Assembly (NCBI GenBank): GCA_014621425.1
Contig: JAANBB010000035.1
Coordinates: forward strand, 1 to 64,000
Reading direction: 5' to 3'
Length of the DNA stretch: 64,000 bases
Source: Cylindrodendrum hubeiense
Lineage: Eukaryota; Ascomycota; Sordariomycetes; Hypocreales; Nectriaceae
The position numbers and the translations under genes were made by a program. This document shows positions 12,866 through 25,075 of this stretch, piece after piece. The notes below the pieces were generated by a model that was given only the letters and a program-made list of their open reading frames with translations, was not told the DNA's origin and made no database searches. The first letter of the stretch is position 1, and each line of letters begins with the position of its first letter.

Positions 12866-14576
12866 ATGGCTGAAGCCGATAAACAAACTGGGGGGCATCC
12901 CGTTGAAAGCCACCTTGAAGATGCACCGACTCCTCACCTGGCTGCTGATGTCAACGTCTATCCTGGGAATGGAAAGTATTGGTGGCAGGTTCCTTCTTTG
13001 CTGCAACTGAACCTATGGCTTCTGGTCCCCCTCATCACCAGTTACGTATCTGGTTTTGACGGAAGCATGCTGAACGGCATGCAAAGTCTCCCAGTCTGGC
13101 AAGAAGGTACGTCTCATCAATGGTTCATGCCAAAACCCTAACTGACACGTCACAGACTTCAATCACCCTAGTGGCAGCATCCTGGGTGTTGTTTCGACTG
13201 CGCAAACCATTGGTGGCGTCGTCTGTCTTCCATTGGCCCCCTACTTGACCGACCGGTTCGGGCGTCGCTTTCCCATTTTACTAGGCTCCCTCACGATTAT
13301 TGTGGGATCGGCTATTCAAAGTGGTGCTATGAATATCGCAATGTTTATTATCGGCCGAATACTCGTCGGCACTGGAGGTGGTCTCATCGCAAATTCTGCC
13401 GCACCATTGATTGCCGAACTCGCACATCCCACCCAACGCCCTATAATTACGGCAATCTACAATACTTCATGGGTAAGTACTGTCAACTTGACTGAGAACA
13501 AGCGATCTAACCATTTAAAAGTATTTAGGTTCTATCGTCGCCGCTTGGGTAACTTACGGAACCTTTGGGCTTACCAACTCGTGGAGTTGGAGAATCCCTT
13601 CATTGCTTCAAGCTTTGCCATCCATCCTGCAATTCGCCCTCATCTACTTCGTTCCGGAGAGTCCTCGATGGCTAGTTGCAAACGGTAGAGCTGAAGATGC
13701 CGAAAAGATCTTGATCGAATATCATGGCGGTTCTGACCCCTCAAGTACACTTGTCATGTGGGAGATGGCTGAAATCTCAGCTGCTCTCGAAACCGAAAAG
13801 GCACAAAAGGATTCCTCCTATATGCATTTTTTTAAAACAGGTACTAAACCCTTCTATCAAGGTGACAACAGTCTTGTGCTAATTTACGGCTAGCTGGCAA
13901 TCGTCATCGATTCCTCATCTGCTTCGGTCTGGGATTCATTATCCAGTGGTGCGGAAATGGTCTTGTTTCCTATTATCTGGTCCCAGTTCTTAACAATATC
14001 GGAATCACGAACGGCGAAACTCAGAACATCATCAACGGTATCCTCCAGATTTTCAACTACTTCACTGCAATTGCCGCTGCTTTCTTTGTCGACAAGATTG
14101 GTAGACGGGTGCTATTCATGATCTCCACAGTCGGAATGGCTCTCTCCTTTGTCATCTGGACCGCGATCTCCGCCCGTAATGAGCAACAGAACTACGAAAA
14201 CTCAGGCCTCGGTATTGGGATCGTTGCCATGATTTTTATCTTCTTCTTCTTCTACAATATTGCTATGAACCCAATTCCAATGGCTTATATCTTGGAGGTT
14301 CTACCGTTCACATTGCGGGCAAAGGGTATCACCGTCTTCAACTTCGCTCAATTTTCGAGTTCAATCTTCAATGGCTTTGTCAATCCTATTGCTTTGGAGG
14401 CTATAGGCTGGAGATACTACATCGTCTTCGCTTGCCTGATTCCAGTTTGGGCTGTCCTTATCTGGCTTTTCTTCCCTGAAACGCGTGGTAAGCGCCTGGA
14501 GGAGGTAGCAGTGCTTTTTGACGGGGATGATATCACACAGGGAGTGCACGATAAGATTGACAAAATGACGAAGTAG
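12866..14576 (+). CDS. MFS sugar (disaccharide-type) transporter
   Basis: Four exons (12866-13106, 13156-13472, 13522-13840, 13894-14576) give 519 residues. Sugar-porter signatures are present: GFDGSMLNGMQSLPVW in the first membrane segment, DRFGRRFPIL in loop 2-3, VPESPRWL before the central loop, DKIGRRVLF in loop 8-9 and FFPETRGKRLEEV at the C-terminus. About twelve membrane segments can be read. The second intron ends in AAAG, giving the conserved NTSW-YLGSIVAAW join. It is divergent from the GH3 beta-glucosidase, so a lactose/cellobiose-permease-like role is the likeliest reading. The exact substrate cannot be seen. Confidence 0.9.
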
Positions 14577-15702
14577 AATTGGATTTACAGAGATGATTAA
14601 TATATTTCTGCTGTCTCGAGATTCTGGAAGGATAGTCTTAATACAAAAAACAGTCAACCACAAGTGCGATTGTGGTATTCAAATAGCCGTGTGACCAAAA
14701 TTGCGAGTAAACTTACGAAGTCTTACTGAACATCGATTGGAAAATGAAGGAATCCTTGACGAGGGAAATCCTGGCTTGGATATCGTTGTATCTCTAGGAC
14801 CACTAAGCCTCTACAATTCTATCTAACTCCGCAATGCTGTCTGCATCGTCAGCTTCGCGTTCGACATCTGAGATACTTAAGCGGGCCTCTTCAAGGACTT
14901 CGTGTGACTCAACGGCTGCTTCTTGTTCGTGTAGAAGTCAGCCCACTAATCGAAGATAATTAAGACCGATAGTAAGATACTACCTATAAATTTCAAGATA
15001 TTAAGGTTAAATTATAACCTTTGAGATTATTATAATTCTGAAATCACACACTTTAATCCATGATGCAATATATTTAAGCTTATATTCCACCTCATATGTA
15101 GTAAACTAAGAAGTATCTATCCTAGATACATATAACCTCAGCTATTAATATAACTTAATTATTTTAATTATCTAAACGTACTATATTATTATCATTAAAT
15201 GTCATTAGATACAATACATAAGTAATTCCATTTAAATGGAACAGTTATAGTGGTAGTCCTGAGGATCTAACTGACCTGATAGAACGGGGTTATATAGGCT
15301 TAGATTAGTAGGATCAAACTTTATAGATGGATGATACGGCTTGCAGTGTGAGGCAGTTTACTCCCCAGGTCCTCTTTCTCCATAACCTGCCCTGGGGCCC
15401 TAGGCAGTTACGTGGCTCTTAGTGTTGAGAAATATGAATCAGAATAGAGAAAGAATAGGGAGAAGAATGACATAACAGACCACCTACAAACAATGTGCTA
15501 AATAAAGGTCAATACATATTAGAAGGTGCTCTCAATAACCTTATTAATAACACTCAAGTTGTAGCAAGTGAGACGAATAATAAAAATGATGGAAAATTTA
15601 TAGTAATGCTATGATTAAACAAGGTGTGACTCAATACTCCGTAGAATAAAAACAAAATAGCGCACGATCATAAGCTCATAATACCAAAGAAGAAAAAAAC
15701 CA
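14577..15702. other. Gene-free border region
   Basis: 1.1 kb lie between the transporter stop and the HR-PKS stop. The first 250 bp are ordinary. Around 14830-14945 the minus strand contains a short acidic reading (…EVLEEARLSISDVEREADDA…) that looks like a fragment of a decayed coding sequence. This passes into a strongly AT-rich block. Confidence 0.45.
14945..15250. repeat. AT-rich, possibly RIP-degraded block
   Basis: This stretch is dominated by TA, AT and TT steps (for example 'taattattttaattatctaaacgtactatattattatcatt' split over 15155-15195) and has no open frame. Such blocks in ascomycetes are usually transposon relics mutated by repeat-induced point mutation. No intact element or terminal repeat is visible. 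Confidence 0.5.
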
Positions 15703-18700
15703 CTACACGCCAATCTCAACATGCGGACTCTTAGCCACCACGTCGCCTGCCAGGGCAGCCAAAGACGCACATTGCAAGATACTGAAGATGGAGATATCCG
15801 AGGCAGCCTGGAGCATCAGCATGTTACGCAGCTCCACAGCGACAAGCGAGTCGACGCCATACAGAGCAGGTGGCTTCGCCAGATCAATATCATCCGTGGG
15901 AATCATAAAGATGTCGCCCAGCTTGGTGGCAATGGCATCGCCCACCAGGCGTGTCGCCTCGTCGAGCGAGCCAACCTCGCGTAGGAGGGCTGAGAGCGGC
16001 TTGGAATCGGCGTCAGCACCGTCGCCGAGCTGCTGGGACTGGGAGCTCGGTGGCCTGCGGTACTTGAGGCGCACGAAGCGAGCGTCACGACCCATCTGCG
16101 AGTCGCTCGCGGGATCCCACTGCGGTCCCGGGCCCGCGTTCAGCCCAAGGAGGATCTGCGGCTGGTCAAAGGGACCGACGACAGCGGCGGCAATGGCCCG
16201 CAGCACGGCGTCGTCGGGCAGCACGAGCGACTGGACGGTCCGGCGCATGCGGTCGGACACGGCCCGCGACTCGGCGACGTAGCCGACGCCTTTGACGACG
16301 CCGATATCGAGGGACACGGCGGGTAGCCCGGTTGCAACCCGGTGGCGCGCCAGTGCGTCCTGGTAGGTTCCACCGGCCGCGTAGTTGGCCTGGCTGGCCC
16401 ATCCGAGGATGCATGAGAGCGACGACAGCATGACGAAGAAGTCGAGCGACCGGGGCTGTGAGAAGCGTGAATGGAGGTTCCAGCTGCCAGCAACCTTTGG
16501 CTGAACGGCCGTCTCCCAACTGTCCAGCGTCATTTGCTCAAGGATAGAGTCCTGCAGCACCATGGCGCCCTGGATGACACCTCGTACCGGCGGGAACTGC
16601 TCGTCGCGCTCGCAGCTATCAAGGGCTCTGGTCAGATCTTGACTGCTGGTGACGTCGCAGCTGATGGCGATGACGCGGCAGCCGCTCTCTCGCAGCTGGG
16701 AGACGAAGGCCCCTGAATTCTCCTTGCCGGCACTCCGCGACAGCAATATGAGGTTTCGGGCGCCGTGATAGATCATCCAGTGCGCAATAGACCGGCCGAG
16801 ACCTCCCACGCCGCCTACGATCACGTAGGAGGCGTCGGGCCGTAGCTTGGGCGGCGCAGCTTGTGGGAGGACCCGAACCTCCTCGTCCGGCGCGACTGAC
16901 AGCACCACCTTGCCCGTGTGCTTGCCGGTCTGCAGGAGGCGGAAAGCCCTGGCGACCTGGGCCATGGGGAAGACGGTGACGGGGTGAATAGGCCCGATGG
17001 CCTTGTTTCCTGCAAGACGTGCCACCTCGCCGAGTACTCGGTGGGCAAGGGGTCCGCGCTCCCGCAGCAGTGTCATCATGTCCAGAGACGTAAAGGACGC
17101 AACCCGTGAGAAGGTGGCCATCTCGAGCAGGCTGTTCCCCTCGATGTCTCGCTTGCCAATCTCGACGAAGTGGCCGAAGGGTGCGAGCACGTCGAAGCCA
17201 GCCTGTAGCAGCGGGCCGGCTAGCGAGTTGAGCACCACGTCGACACCACGTCCGCCCGTCGCAGCCAGAACCGCCGGCGCAAAGGATGCATCACGGCTAT
17301 TGAATATGCGCTCGGGGGGGATCCCGTACTCGCGTGTAACGAGGTCACGCTTCTCCTGGGATCCGACGGTGACGTAAACATCGGCGCCCAGGTAGTCCTT
17401 GGCCAGCATCACGGCCGCCTGGCCCACGCCTCCGGCAGCGGCGTGGATCAGGACTGACTGGCCATGCGTGAGGTGCGCCACGTCGACGAGGGCAACATAG
17501 GCGGTGCTGAATATCATGGGCAGCGACGCAGCATCCTCGAAGCTCATTCCCTCGGGCATGTGTGCGACGCCGTGCCAGCTTACACGAGCACGACTGCCAA
17601 AGGGGCCCAGCAGCAGCGCCATGACGCGGTCGCCCACGGCAAAGCCCTGAGCTGCGGCCTCACTACCTACGCGTGTGATGATGCCTGAGCACTCGAGGCC
17701 CATGACGCGCTCGCGCAGCTGGCCCATGGCCACCATGACATCACGGAAGTTGAGGCCGTACGCGCGCGGCTCCATCTCCACCACGTCGGCTTGGGCGGCG
17801 TCGACGTCGGCCTCCTTGTCAAGGCTGAATGCCAACGTGTCCAAAAGACCCGGGATGCCAACCTCCAGGCGCAGCGGGCGCTGGTCCTGGAAAAGGGGCG
17901 CCTCGGGGATGGATTCAGGCATAGCCCAGTTTGGTGCCTCGGGCGTGAGCATCTTGTTGCGAACTGCGTCCTTGGACACGCGCGGAACTAGGACGAGCCC
18001 ATCCCGCACCGCAAACTCGTTCTCTACCGGCGAAGCCTCGGCCGTGATGGAGTATACGTCGTCGGGGGTGCCTAGGCAAGCCCGGAGCACATGCACCACG
18101 GCCGCGATGCCCTCCTCGGACCACACAGGCGTCTTGGGGTCCAAGTCGAGCGTCGGGAAGCGGCGGCCTACGTACTCGCTGCGCAAGGCACGCATAAATC
18201 CGGTGGCCAACGCCAGGTCTGGATTCACGCAATCGATGGCGGCGCCGCGTGTAACCCAGAGAAGGCCCTTGCAGCCAGTCGCCATGGCCTTGATGCCCTG
18301 CAGGCCGGCGGCATCGAGGGTGCGGAGCACGGGCTGGTCCATCTCGCCCACAAACACACACATCTTGGTGCTGTAAGTCTCTGGCGTCACGGAGGGCGCC
18401 TCGAGGGTTTGGACGGCGGGGAGACCGCCGTCTGTGACGTTGGCGATGGATTCCCGCAGCAACTGAAGCCAGTCGGCGGGTGGAGGCGCCTTGCCGCTGA
18501 TGACGATGACGACGCTGTCTGAGGCCAGCTTGAAGGGGTGCGCCGGCGCCGTCGACAGCATGTTGCTGATGCAGTACATGTCATCGTCGGTCTCGTCATC
18601 GGTCTCGCAGTCGCGTAGCTCAATATCGATGCCGCTGAAGCCCGCGCCCCTGAGCACCTTGTCCCATAGCGGAACCGACAGCGAGGGACTGGACTTGCGC

Positions 18701-21700
18701 TCCGGCTCCTCACTCAGCCACCAGCCGGGGAGCAGGCCAAAGATGAACTGGAGATCGACCTGGTCCTGGGTTGTCTCCATGAGCAGCAGCGTAGCGCCGG
18801 GCTTCATCAACCGGTGTACGTGGTCCATGGTGCGAGCCATGCTCTTCGTTGCGTGCAGCACCTGACAGGCCACGACAATGTCATAACTTGATGTATCGAA
18901 CCCTTGCGACTCGGGGCTCTGCTCGATGTCGAGCCGGTCGAATTGCAAGAGGTGGCCCAAGGCTGCAAACTCGGACCTGGCCGCCTCGAAGAAGCCCGAC
19001 GAGATATCGGTGAAGTGCCACATCTCGCACGGCGGGCCAACCTCCTTGTTCGTGACGCTCTTCGTCGTGGCAAGCGCGTGGCGTGTCGCCGCCCCGGTGC
19101 CTGCCCCTATCTCGAGGACACGCGCTCGCGGGTTCTTGTGGGCAACGGCGCGGAGTAGCGAAGTGAACTGCTCAAAGGCCGGCCCCATCCTGAAAGCGTT
19201 GGCGTAGTACTTGTACAGCAGCCGGCCCTCCATCATGACCTCGAGCGGCGCTCGCTCGCCGCGCAGCATGGGCACAAGCACCGGTCCCAGCTGGCATATC
19301 AGCTCGCCGTCGACGCTCTGTGTGGCCGCCAGGGCGATGCATAGTTGACGCTCCTGCGGTTCGTGGCTCGTCCAGGTGTCGCTGTCGGGACCCAGGCGGC
19401 GCGAGGCCGCGAGGTCCAGCGTGCTCTGCATCCACGCATAGAACTTGATGTGATGTGGTGCGAGACGGGCCACGTCCTGCTCCGTCAGGGCCTGCACCGT
19501 GTCGTGGCAGAAGTAGACGCACACGCGCCGCAGGGCCATGAGCACGTCCCTATCCTTGGAATCCATCTCCTTGGGCGGGCTGAGCTTTTGCTTCATGGCA
19601 GGCAGCCCACCAGGTAGTCCGAGCGAGAGTGCCAGGTCGGGCGCCCACTCGACCTCGGCACACAACTCCTTTGTCCACGGCTGCGCATCTTCAGCATCAA
19701 CCACGCTGTGGCCGAGAGACCGGCCCACGAAGCCCTGAAGCTCGAGCACAGTTTCGGCGCCGTCAACTACCGAGACGTCGGCCTCGTAGCTCCGCGCGTC
19801 CCGGTGCGGTAGCTTGGTGTTGCAGGTCAAGTTGTGGCCGGCAGCCGTAGCGATGTCGCTTGAGACCCAGAGCTTCTCGATAGACTGCGGCACCTTGGGG
19901 CTATCATCGTTCGCGGCACCTGCGCCGGGCAGTGCTGCGTAGGAGGAAATGAAGATCGAGTCTAGCGTGGTGGGATGCAGTACGTGCTTGCGCCCCAGGT
20001 CGGCGATCTCGATGGTTGTTACGCAGCGCGCCTCCTTGGACTTGCCGTCCTGCACAATGCTCGTGGTGTTTTGGAACAGCGGCCCGTGATTCAACCCTTT
20101 TGTCCGCAGGATGGCAAACATGTCTTCTGGATCGACGCGCCGCGTGAAGCCAGAGTCTGCGAGAAAGCTCGTCGTCCTCGCGGGAGGGGGAGCGACGTCG
20201 GTTTCGACCGTGATGAACCCCTTGGCATGCTGCGTCCACTGGCTGTCCGCCGTCGCCGACGAGATCTCAAACTGCTTCCAGCCACGGACGCCAATGGCTT
20301 CGTCATCCGCAGACCGGAGCACTGTCTGCACCAAGACGCCCTGGGCATTGTCGGGCACCACGAGGGCTTGGAGTATCTTGACGCCGCGCAGCCTGTAGCC
20401 CGACACTTGGCCAGTCTTATTGTCGTTGGCGGCCAGGTCGATATCCGTCAACTGCTTCATGCCCTCAATGGCGAGGCACACAAAGCCAGCCCCAGGGTAC
20501 AATATATTGCCTTGTATGACATGGTCCCTCAGCCAGGGGCTCTCTGAAACCCGCACCTGGAGCCTCCAACAGGCGGAATCCAGGTTCGTGCCAGGTTCCA
20601 GCGCCCCGAGGAGCTCGTGGGGGTCTATGTCTCGTTTCCGGTAGGCCTGGTTCTGGCGTGCCTCGGACCAGTGCCTGTTGCTGTGGTTCCACGGATACGA
20701 GGGCAGATCGGTCAACACGGGCGCGGCAAAGGGCCACTGGCCCCATGGGAAACTGATGTTGGCTGGTTTGATCTTCAAGCCCCGACGCAGAAGATTAAGC
20801 GCCGCCGTGCGCATGGTGTCGCGCGCGTCCTCGTTGCGCACCAGACAGCTCATGTACGCCACGTCGATCCCCTGGAACTCGGGCTCCGCGAGCATCTCTT
20901 TGATGGGGCCGCCGAGCGCTGTGTGCGGTCCTACCTCGAGGACCACGTCAACACTGGTTCCCGACTCGTCCATGTCGCCCAGCACCATGTCAGTGAAGGC
21001 ATCGACGAACTGCACGGGCTGAAGCAAGCTGGCTACCCAGTGCTCCGGATCAGCAAGCTGCTCAAGGCGGGTGATGCGGCCGCCCGTGACGGGTGACGAG
21101 AAGGCAACACTCCCCTGCGCGCTCAACGTTTGTGCCTCGGTCGTGAGAGCAGTTCGCAGAGCCAAGCGGTATGGCTCTGCCCAGTGCATACCCTCGGGAA
21201 TCTCCTGGGCGGCCAGCCGTTTCCTGTGCTCGTCCTCGGTCTTGTTTCCCTTGCCATCGCCGGTTAGGGCAGCGCCGAGAGCTTGTCGGTAGGGCTCGGC
21301 GATGGGCATCATGTGGTGTGAGTGATAGCCCGTGTCGACCCTCAGGCGACGGGCAAATACGCCGTCTGCCATGGCCAGGTCTTCGATTTCTTGCACGGCA
21401 GCTTCATCGCCTGAAATGGTAACGCTGCTGGGACTGTTGATGCAAGCCAACACAGCCTTGGCATTGTCACTCGTCATCCGGTCGATGTACCCCTGAGCTG
21501 CCTCATGCCCAACACCGACGGCCACCATGGCACCCTTGGGGCCGGACCCGTTCATCAGCGTCTTGTCCGCCGCCATGGCAGCGCGGTAGTACGCAACCGC
21601 CATAGCCTGGCGAAGTGTCAAGGCCCCTACCGTGTACGCAGCTGCGATCTCACCCGACGAGTGGCTCGTAACGGCCGTCGGCCAGATGCCCCAGAACCTG

Positions 21701-23774
21701 AGGAGCCGTACCACGGCGATCTGCACAGCGACGCAAACGGGGATGCTGAGCTCCGTGCTGTTGACGCGCGAGGTGGCTGCGTCGCGCCCCAGCTCCTCCA
21801 TGAGGGACCAGTCGCTCCCAAAGCCGCGCAGACAGGCCTCGGCCTCGAAGAGGGTCGATCGAAAGATGGGGAACCCAGTGATGAGATCGCGGCCCATAGC
21901 ATGCCACTGCGCACCCTGGCCCGTAAACACCATTCCGATGCGCGGTGCCTGCCAAGGGAGGCGCACAGGTTTGAACTGCGGTGCGTCCAGGCCCCGAATG
22001 ACCCGGTCCAGGTCGTCCGAGTAGGGGGTTTCGTGCGCCGACACCCATGGGAATTGCGTACGGTGTGTGTTCAGCGTGTAGCACAGGCCCTTCATCAGCC
22101 TGAAGACACCCTCGACCCCCATGTCGGGGTCTTGCAGCTTGCGTCTCCTCAGGTACTCCTTCGTGTTAGAGACCATGCGCTGACATGCCTGCTCGTCACG
22201 TCCATAGAAGAGGAGAATCTCGCTCCTGTCGCCAACGTGGATGCCGAGGTCCATCTTGATAGGGTTCGGCACTGCCCACGTCCTCGAGTCCTCGAGAATG
22301 ACATGGCTGTTAGTTCCGCCATAGCCAAAGCTGTTGACAGACGCACGACGGGGTTCTTGGCCTTTAGTCGGCCACGGCTCCAGCTCCGTCGCCACCTTGA
22401 GACCCCATTCGTCCAGCTTCAGCTCGGGGTTGGGCTTGTCAAAGTTGACGGTGGGCGGGATTTGGCCGTTCTCCAAGGCCAGCACCACCTTGATCAAGCC
22501 AGCCAGCCCCGACGCTGCCTCAGTATGCCCAATATTTGTCTTCACGGAGCCGATGCGAAGTCTCTCGGCCCGGTCTGTCGCTTTAAACACAGATGCAACG
22601 GCGCGGGCTTCGATGGGGTCGCCCGTGGGCGTTCCCGTGCCGTGCGCCTCAAAGTACTGCGTGTCCCGCGGGTTAAGACCGGCTCGGCGGTAGCACTCGT
22701 GGACGAGGGCTTCCTGCGCCTGCTGCGAGGGCGACGTAATGGTCTCGGTCTTGCCGTCCTGGTTCAGGAAGGTCTCGCGGATCACGGCGCGTACCGGGTC
22801 GCCATCCGCCAACGCGTCTCGGAGTCGTTTGATGACAATGGTGCCCACGCCCTCGCCGCGACCGTAGCCGTTGGCCCGCGAGTCGAAGGCGTACGACTTA
22901 CCGTCGGGTCCTAGTAGTCCCAGTGACGAGAATACCTTGAACACGTCTGGGGTGAGCATCAGGTTGCACCCGCCCACAATGGACATGTCGGCCTCGCCAG
23001 TGCGCAGGCCGAGTACGGCTTGGTGCAGCGCTACAAGAGACGTCGAGCAGCCCGTGTCCACCGTCATGCTGGCTCCTCTGAGATCGAAGAAGTGGGAGAT
23101 ACGGTTAGACGCCATGGCCGACAGGGTACCAATTGGCAAGAAACGGGGCAGATTGTCCTCGTCCCGAATCAGCCCCTCGTGATAATCGTGAGTGAAAATT
23201 CCAGCATAAACAGATGTGTTTGAGCCTGCAATTTTCGGGATGGAAAGGCCAGCTACAATCATTCTCATGGTTAATGGCTAGAGTCATGTGGTTTGGTGGT
23301 GGTGGCATACCGTTTTCCAGGGCCTCGTAACAAGACTCGAGTTGAAACCGAAATTGAGGATCCATCGCCTAGGATAACAAGACTTGGTCAGCCACGGCTA
23401 GCACTCCGTCTAGTTTTGATATTCCTTACCGATGCAGTCTCCGCCGAGTAATTGAAGAAAGCGGCGTCAAACAGCCCTACATCCTCTTCTATAAAGTGTG
23501 CTCCTTTGATATGCGTCTAAATCAACCCTCACTTGTTAGTATTTACCCTCGTTTCCCTTAGATTGGAGCAACTTACGGTACTGAGCTTCTGGGAGTCGGG
23601 GTGGTAGGTCCCTTTTGGGTTGAAGCGGGTAGATGGGATCTCAGACCAGGCATTTCTGCCTTCGGACAGCATCTTCCAAAAGTTCTCAGGATTGGAAGCA
23701 TCTCCCGCAAACTTGCAGCTCAAGCCAATAATGGCAATAGGCTCGCTCGCCCACTCCCTGTTGATACTTCCCAT
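15703..23774 (-). CDS. Highly reducing polyketide synthase (KS-AT-DH-CMeT-ER-KR-ACP)
   Basis: Exons 23577-23774, 23430-23516, 23311-23368 and 15703-23252 join in frame to about 2630 residues. Domains, approximate residues: KS 11-440 with active Cys183 in [12 protein letters not shown] 550-870 with [11 protein letters not shown] at about 644 (Ser-His-Ser in place of the usual Gly-His-Ser); DH 990-1290 with [15 protein letters not shown] at about 1026; C-methyltransferase 1440-1680 with intact [14 protein letters not shown] 1900-2220 with [13 protein letters not shown] and [13 protein letters not shown] 2255-2435 with [14 protein letters not shown] 2540-2620 with [11 protein letters not shown]. 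All catalytic motifs seem intact, so a methylated, variably reduced chain is expected. No releasing domain is present. In azaphilone pathways this chain is passed to the NR-PKS starter domain or to an acyltransferase. Promoter half-sites lie at 24204-24304. Confidence 0.93.
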
Positions 23775-25075
23775 CTTGTTGATTGTATGGTGGTCAGCCT
23801 ATATTTTTCTAAGGCTGAAGTAATGGTAGGTTGAGCGAGTGTGGGATGCCCAAGCCTAGTTCGTTATTAGGTCACCGTGAGATTCGTAAAGATCTTAGCA
23901 CATCTTAGAGGTCTCTAAATTGTGGTCTTAACTGGTTTGAAACATGAATAAGTCTTCACAGTGGCCGATATGTTCTATACAGATAAGCCGCGCGTTCAGA
24001 CGCAAAAAGAAGATATCCACCGAACTGCCGTGTCACAGGAACAAACTGGGCGATACTCCGAGCTCCGTGCAGCAATGGAATGTCACCCTGTACCGATAGG
24101 CTGAGTAATATCTCCGTACCCATCAAACTCCTATTAGATTCTGCGGTCATCCTGTGGAACTTGCAGGATCTATGCATGAGGGTTGCGTGCGCGCCGAAAA
24201 TATACTCCGGCTGACTCCGCAAAACGCCACCCCCTAATCCACACCAGAGATAAGGCAGAATGTGCAAAGCTGCATGTGATGATCTAGCGTATCCTGCACG
24301 GAGTAAAGGGTAGGCAGTGACGTGAGGTGTAATGATCTGGTGTGATCAGGACGTTGAGTTGAGCAATGTAAATGACAGTCTAGCAATACATTGAAGGCAG
24401 AACACGGTAACTAAGTGTATTACTTGCTAAGGAGCCCAAGACCCCTTGTCTAACATGCAAATATGTGTAAATATGCTTAGCAGACTGATAAGTCCTAAGA
24501 GTGTTATTATTGTCGGTGGTTCTCACTGCAGGTACGTTGGTTGCGACAGCATGCGAGTGTATATTAGCGGGTGGTATAGATCACGTAAAACGCGATGTCT
24601 CTCAAAATAAAATTGATGATGGATGCAAGATCTTTGATCTCTCCCCTCTGCGTGTGGTGGCTTCCTCCGTCACATCCCTACTAGAAACCAGCTAGCCCAA
24701 AGTCCCAAGCCGCCCACCACATTACACCATTTAATATCCTGATCATACTAGATCATTACATCTTATATCATTACAAGGCCACATAATAGGTCAGGACTTG
24801 AAGATATGCATCAGTAGTGTATTATGGCTGCTTATAGTATCCGCATAACTAAATAGAGTGGTGGTATTCCCGTCAGCTCTGACTTGTCCCATGTTATAGT
24901 TCAGCATAAAGCCCCTTTACATAACCTTAGTCTGCAACACACATCCCCGCCTACCCTATACACTGTACATGATAAACTGGATCATCGCAACAAGGAAAGG
25001 TCAGGTATGTGACAGAAAGATCAGGAACGTGTCCAACACCATCACATTGTGCTCGGATTTTCACATATGTCAGAC
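23775..25075. other. HR-PKS promoter and acyltransferase 3' flank
   Basis: 1.3 kb contain only short spurious frames. The part next to 23774 is the HR-PKS upstream region. The part next to 25075 follows the acyltransferase stop codon. Candidate regulator half-sites are listed separately. Confidence 0.5.
24204..24304. promoter_or_regulatory. Three ACTCCG/CGGAGT half-sites upstream of the HR-PKS
   Basis: ACTCCGG at 24204-24210, GACTCCGC at 24213-24220 and CGGAGT at 24299-24304 lie 430-530 bp before the HR-PKS start. They match one arm of the CGG-N3-CCG palindromes found upstream of other cluster genes. A binding role is inferred. Confidence 0.4.

Noticed and set aside
21505..22914. 469-codon open frame on the plus strand
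   Set aside because: It lies antisense to the conserved KS/AT region of the HR-PKS, has no domain, and reflects GC-rich codon use on the other strand.
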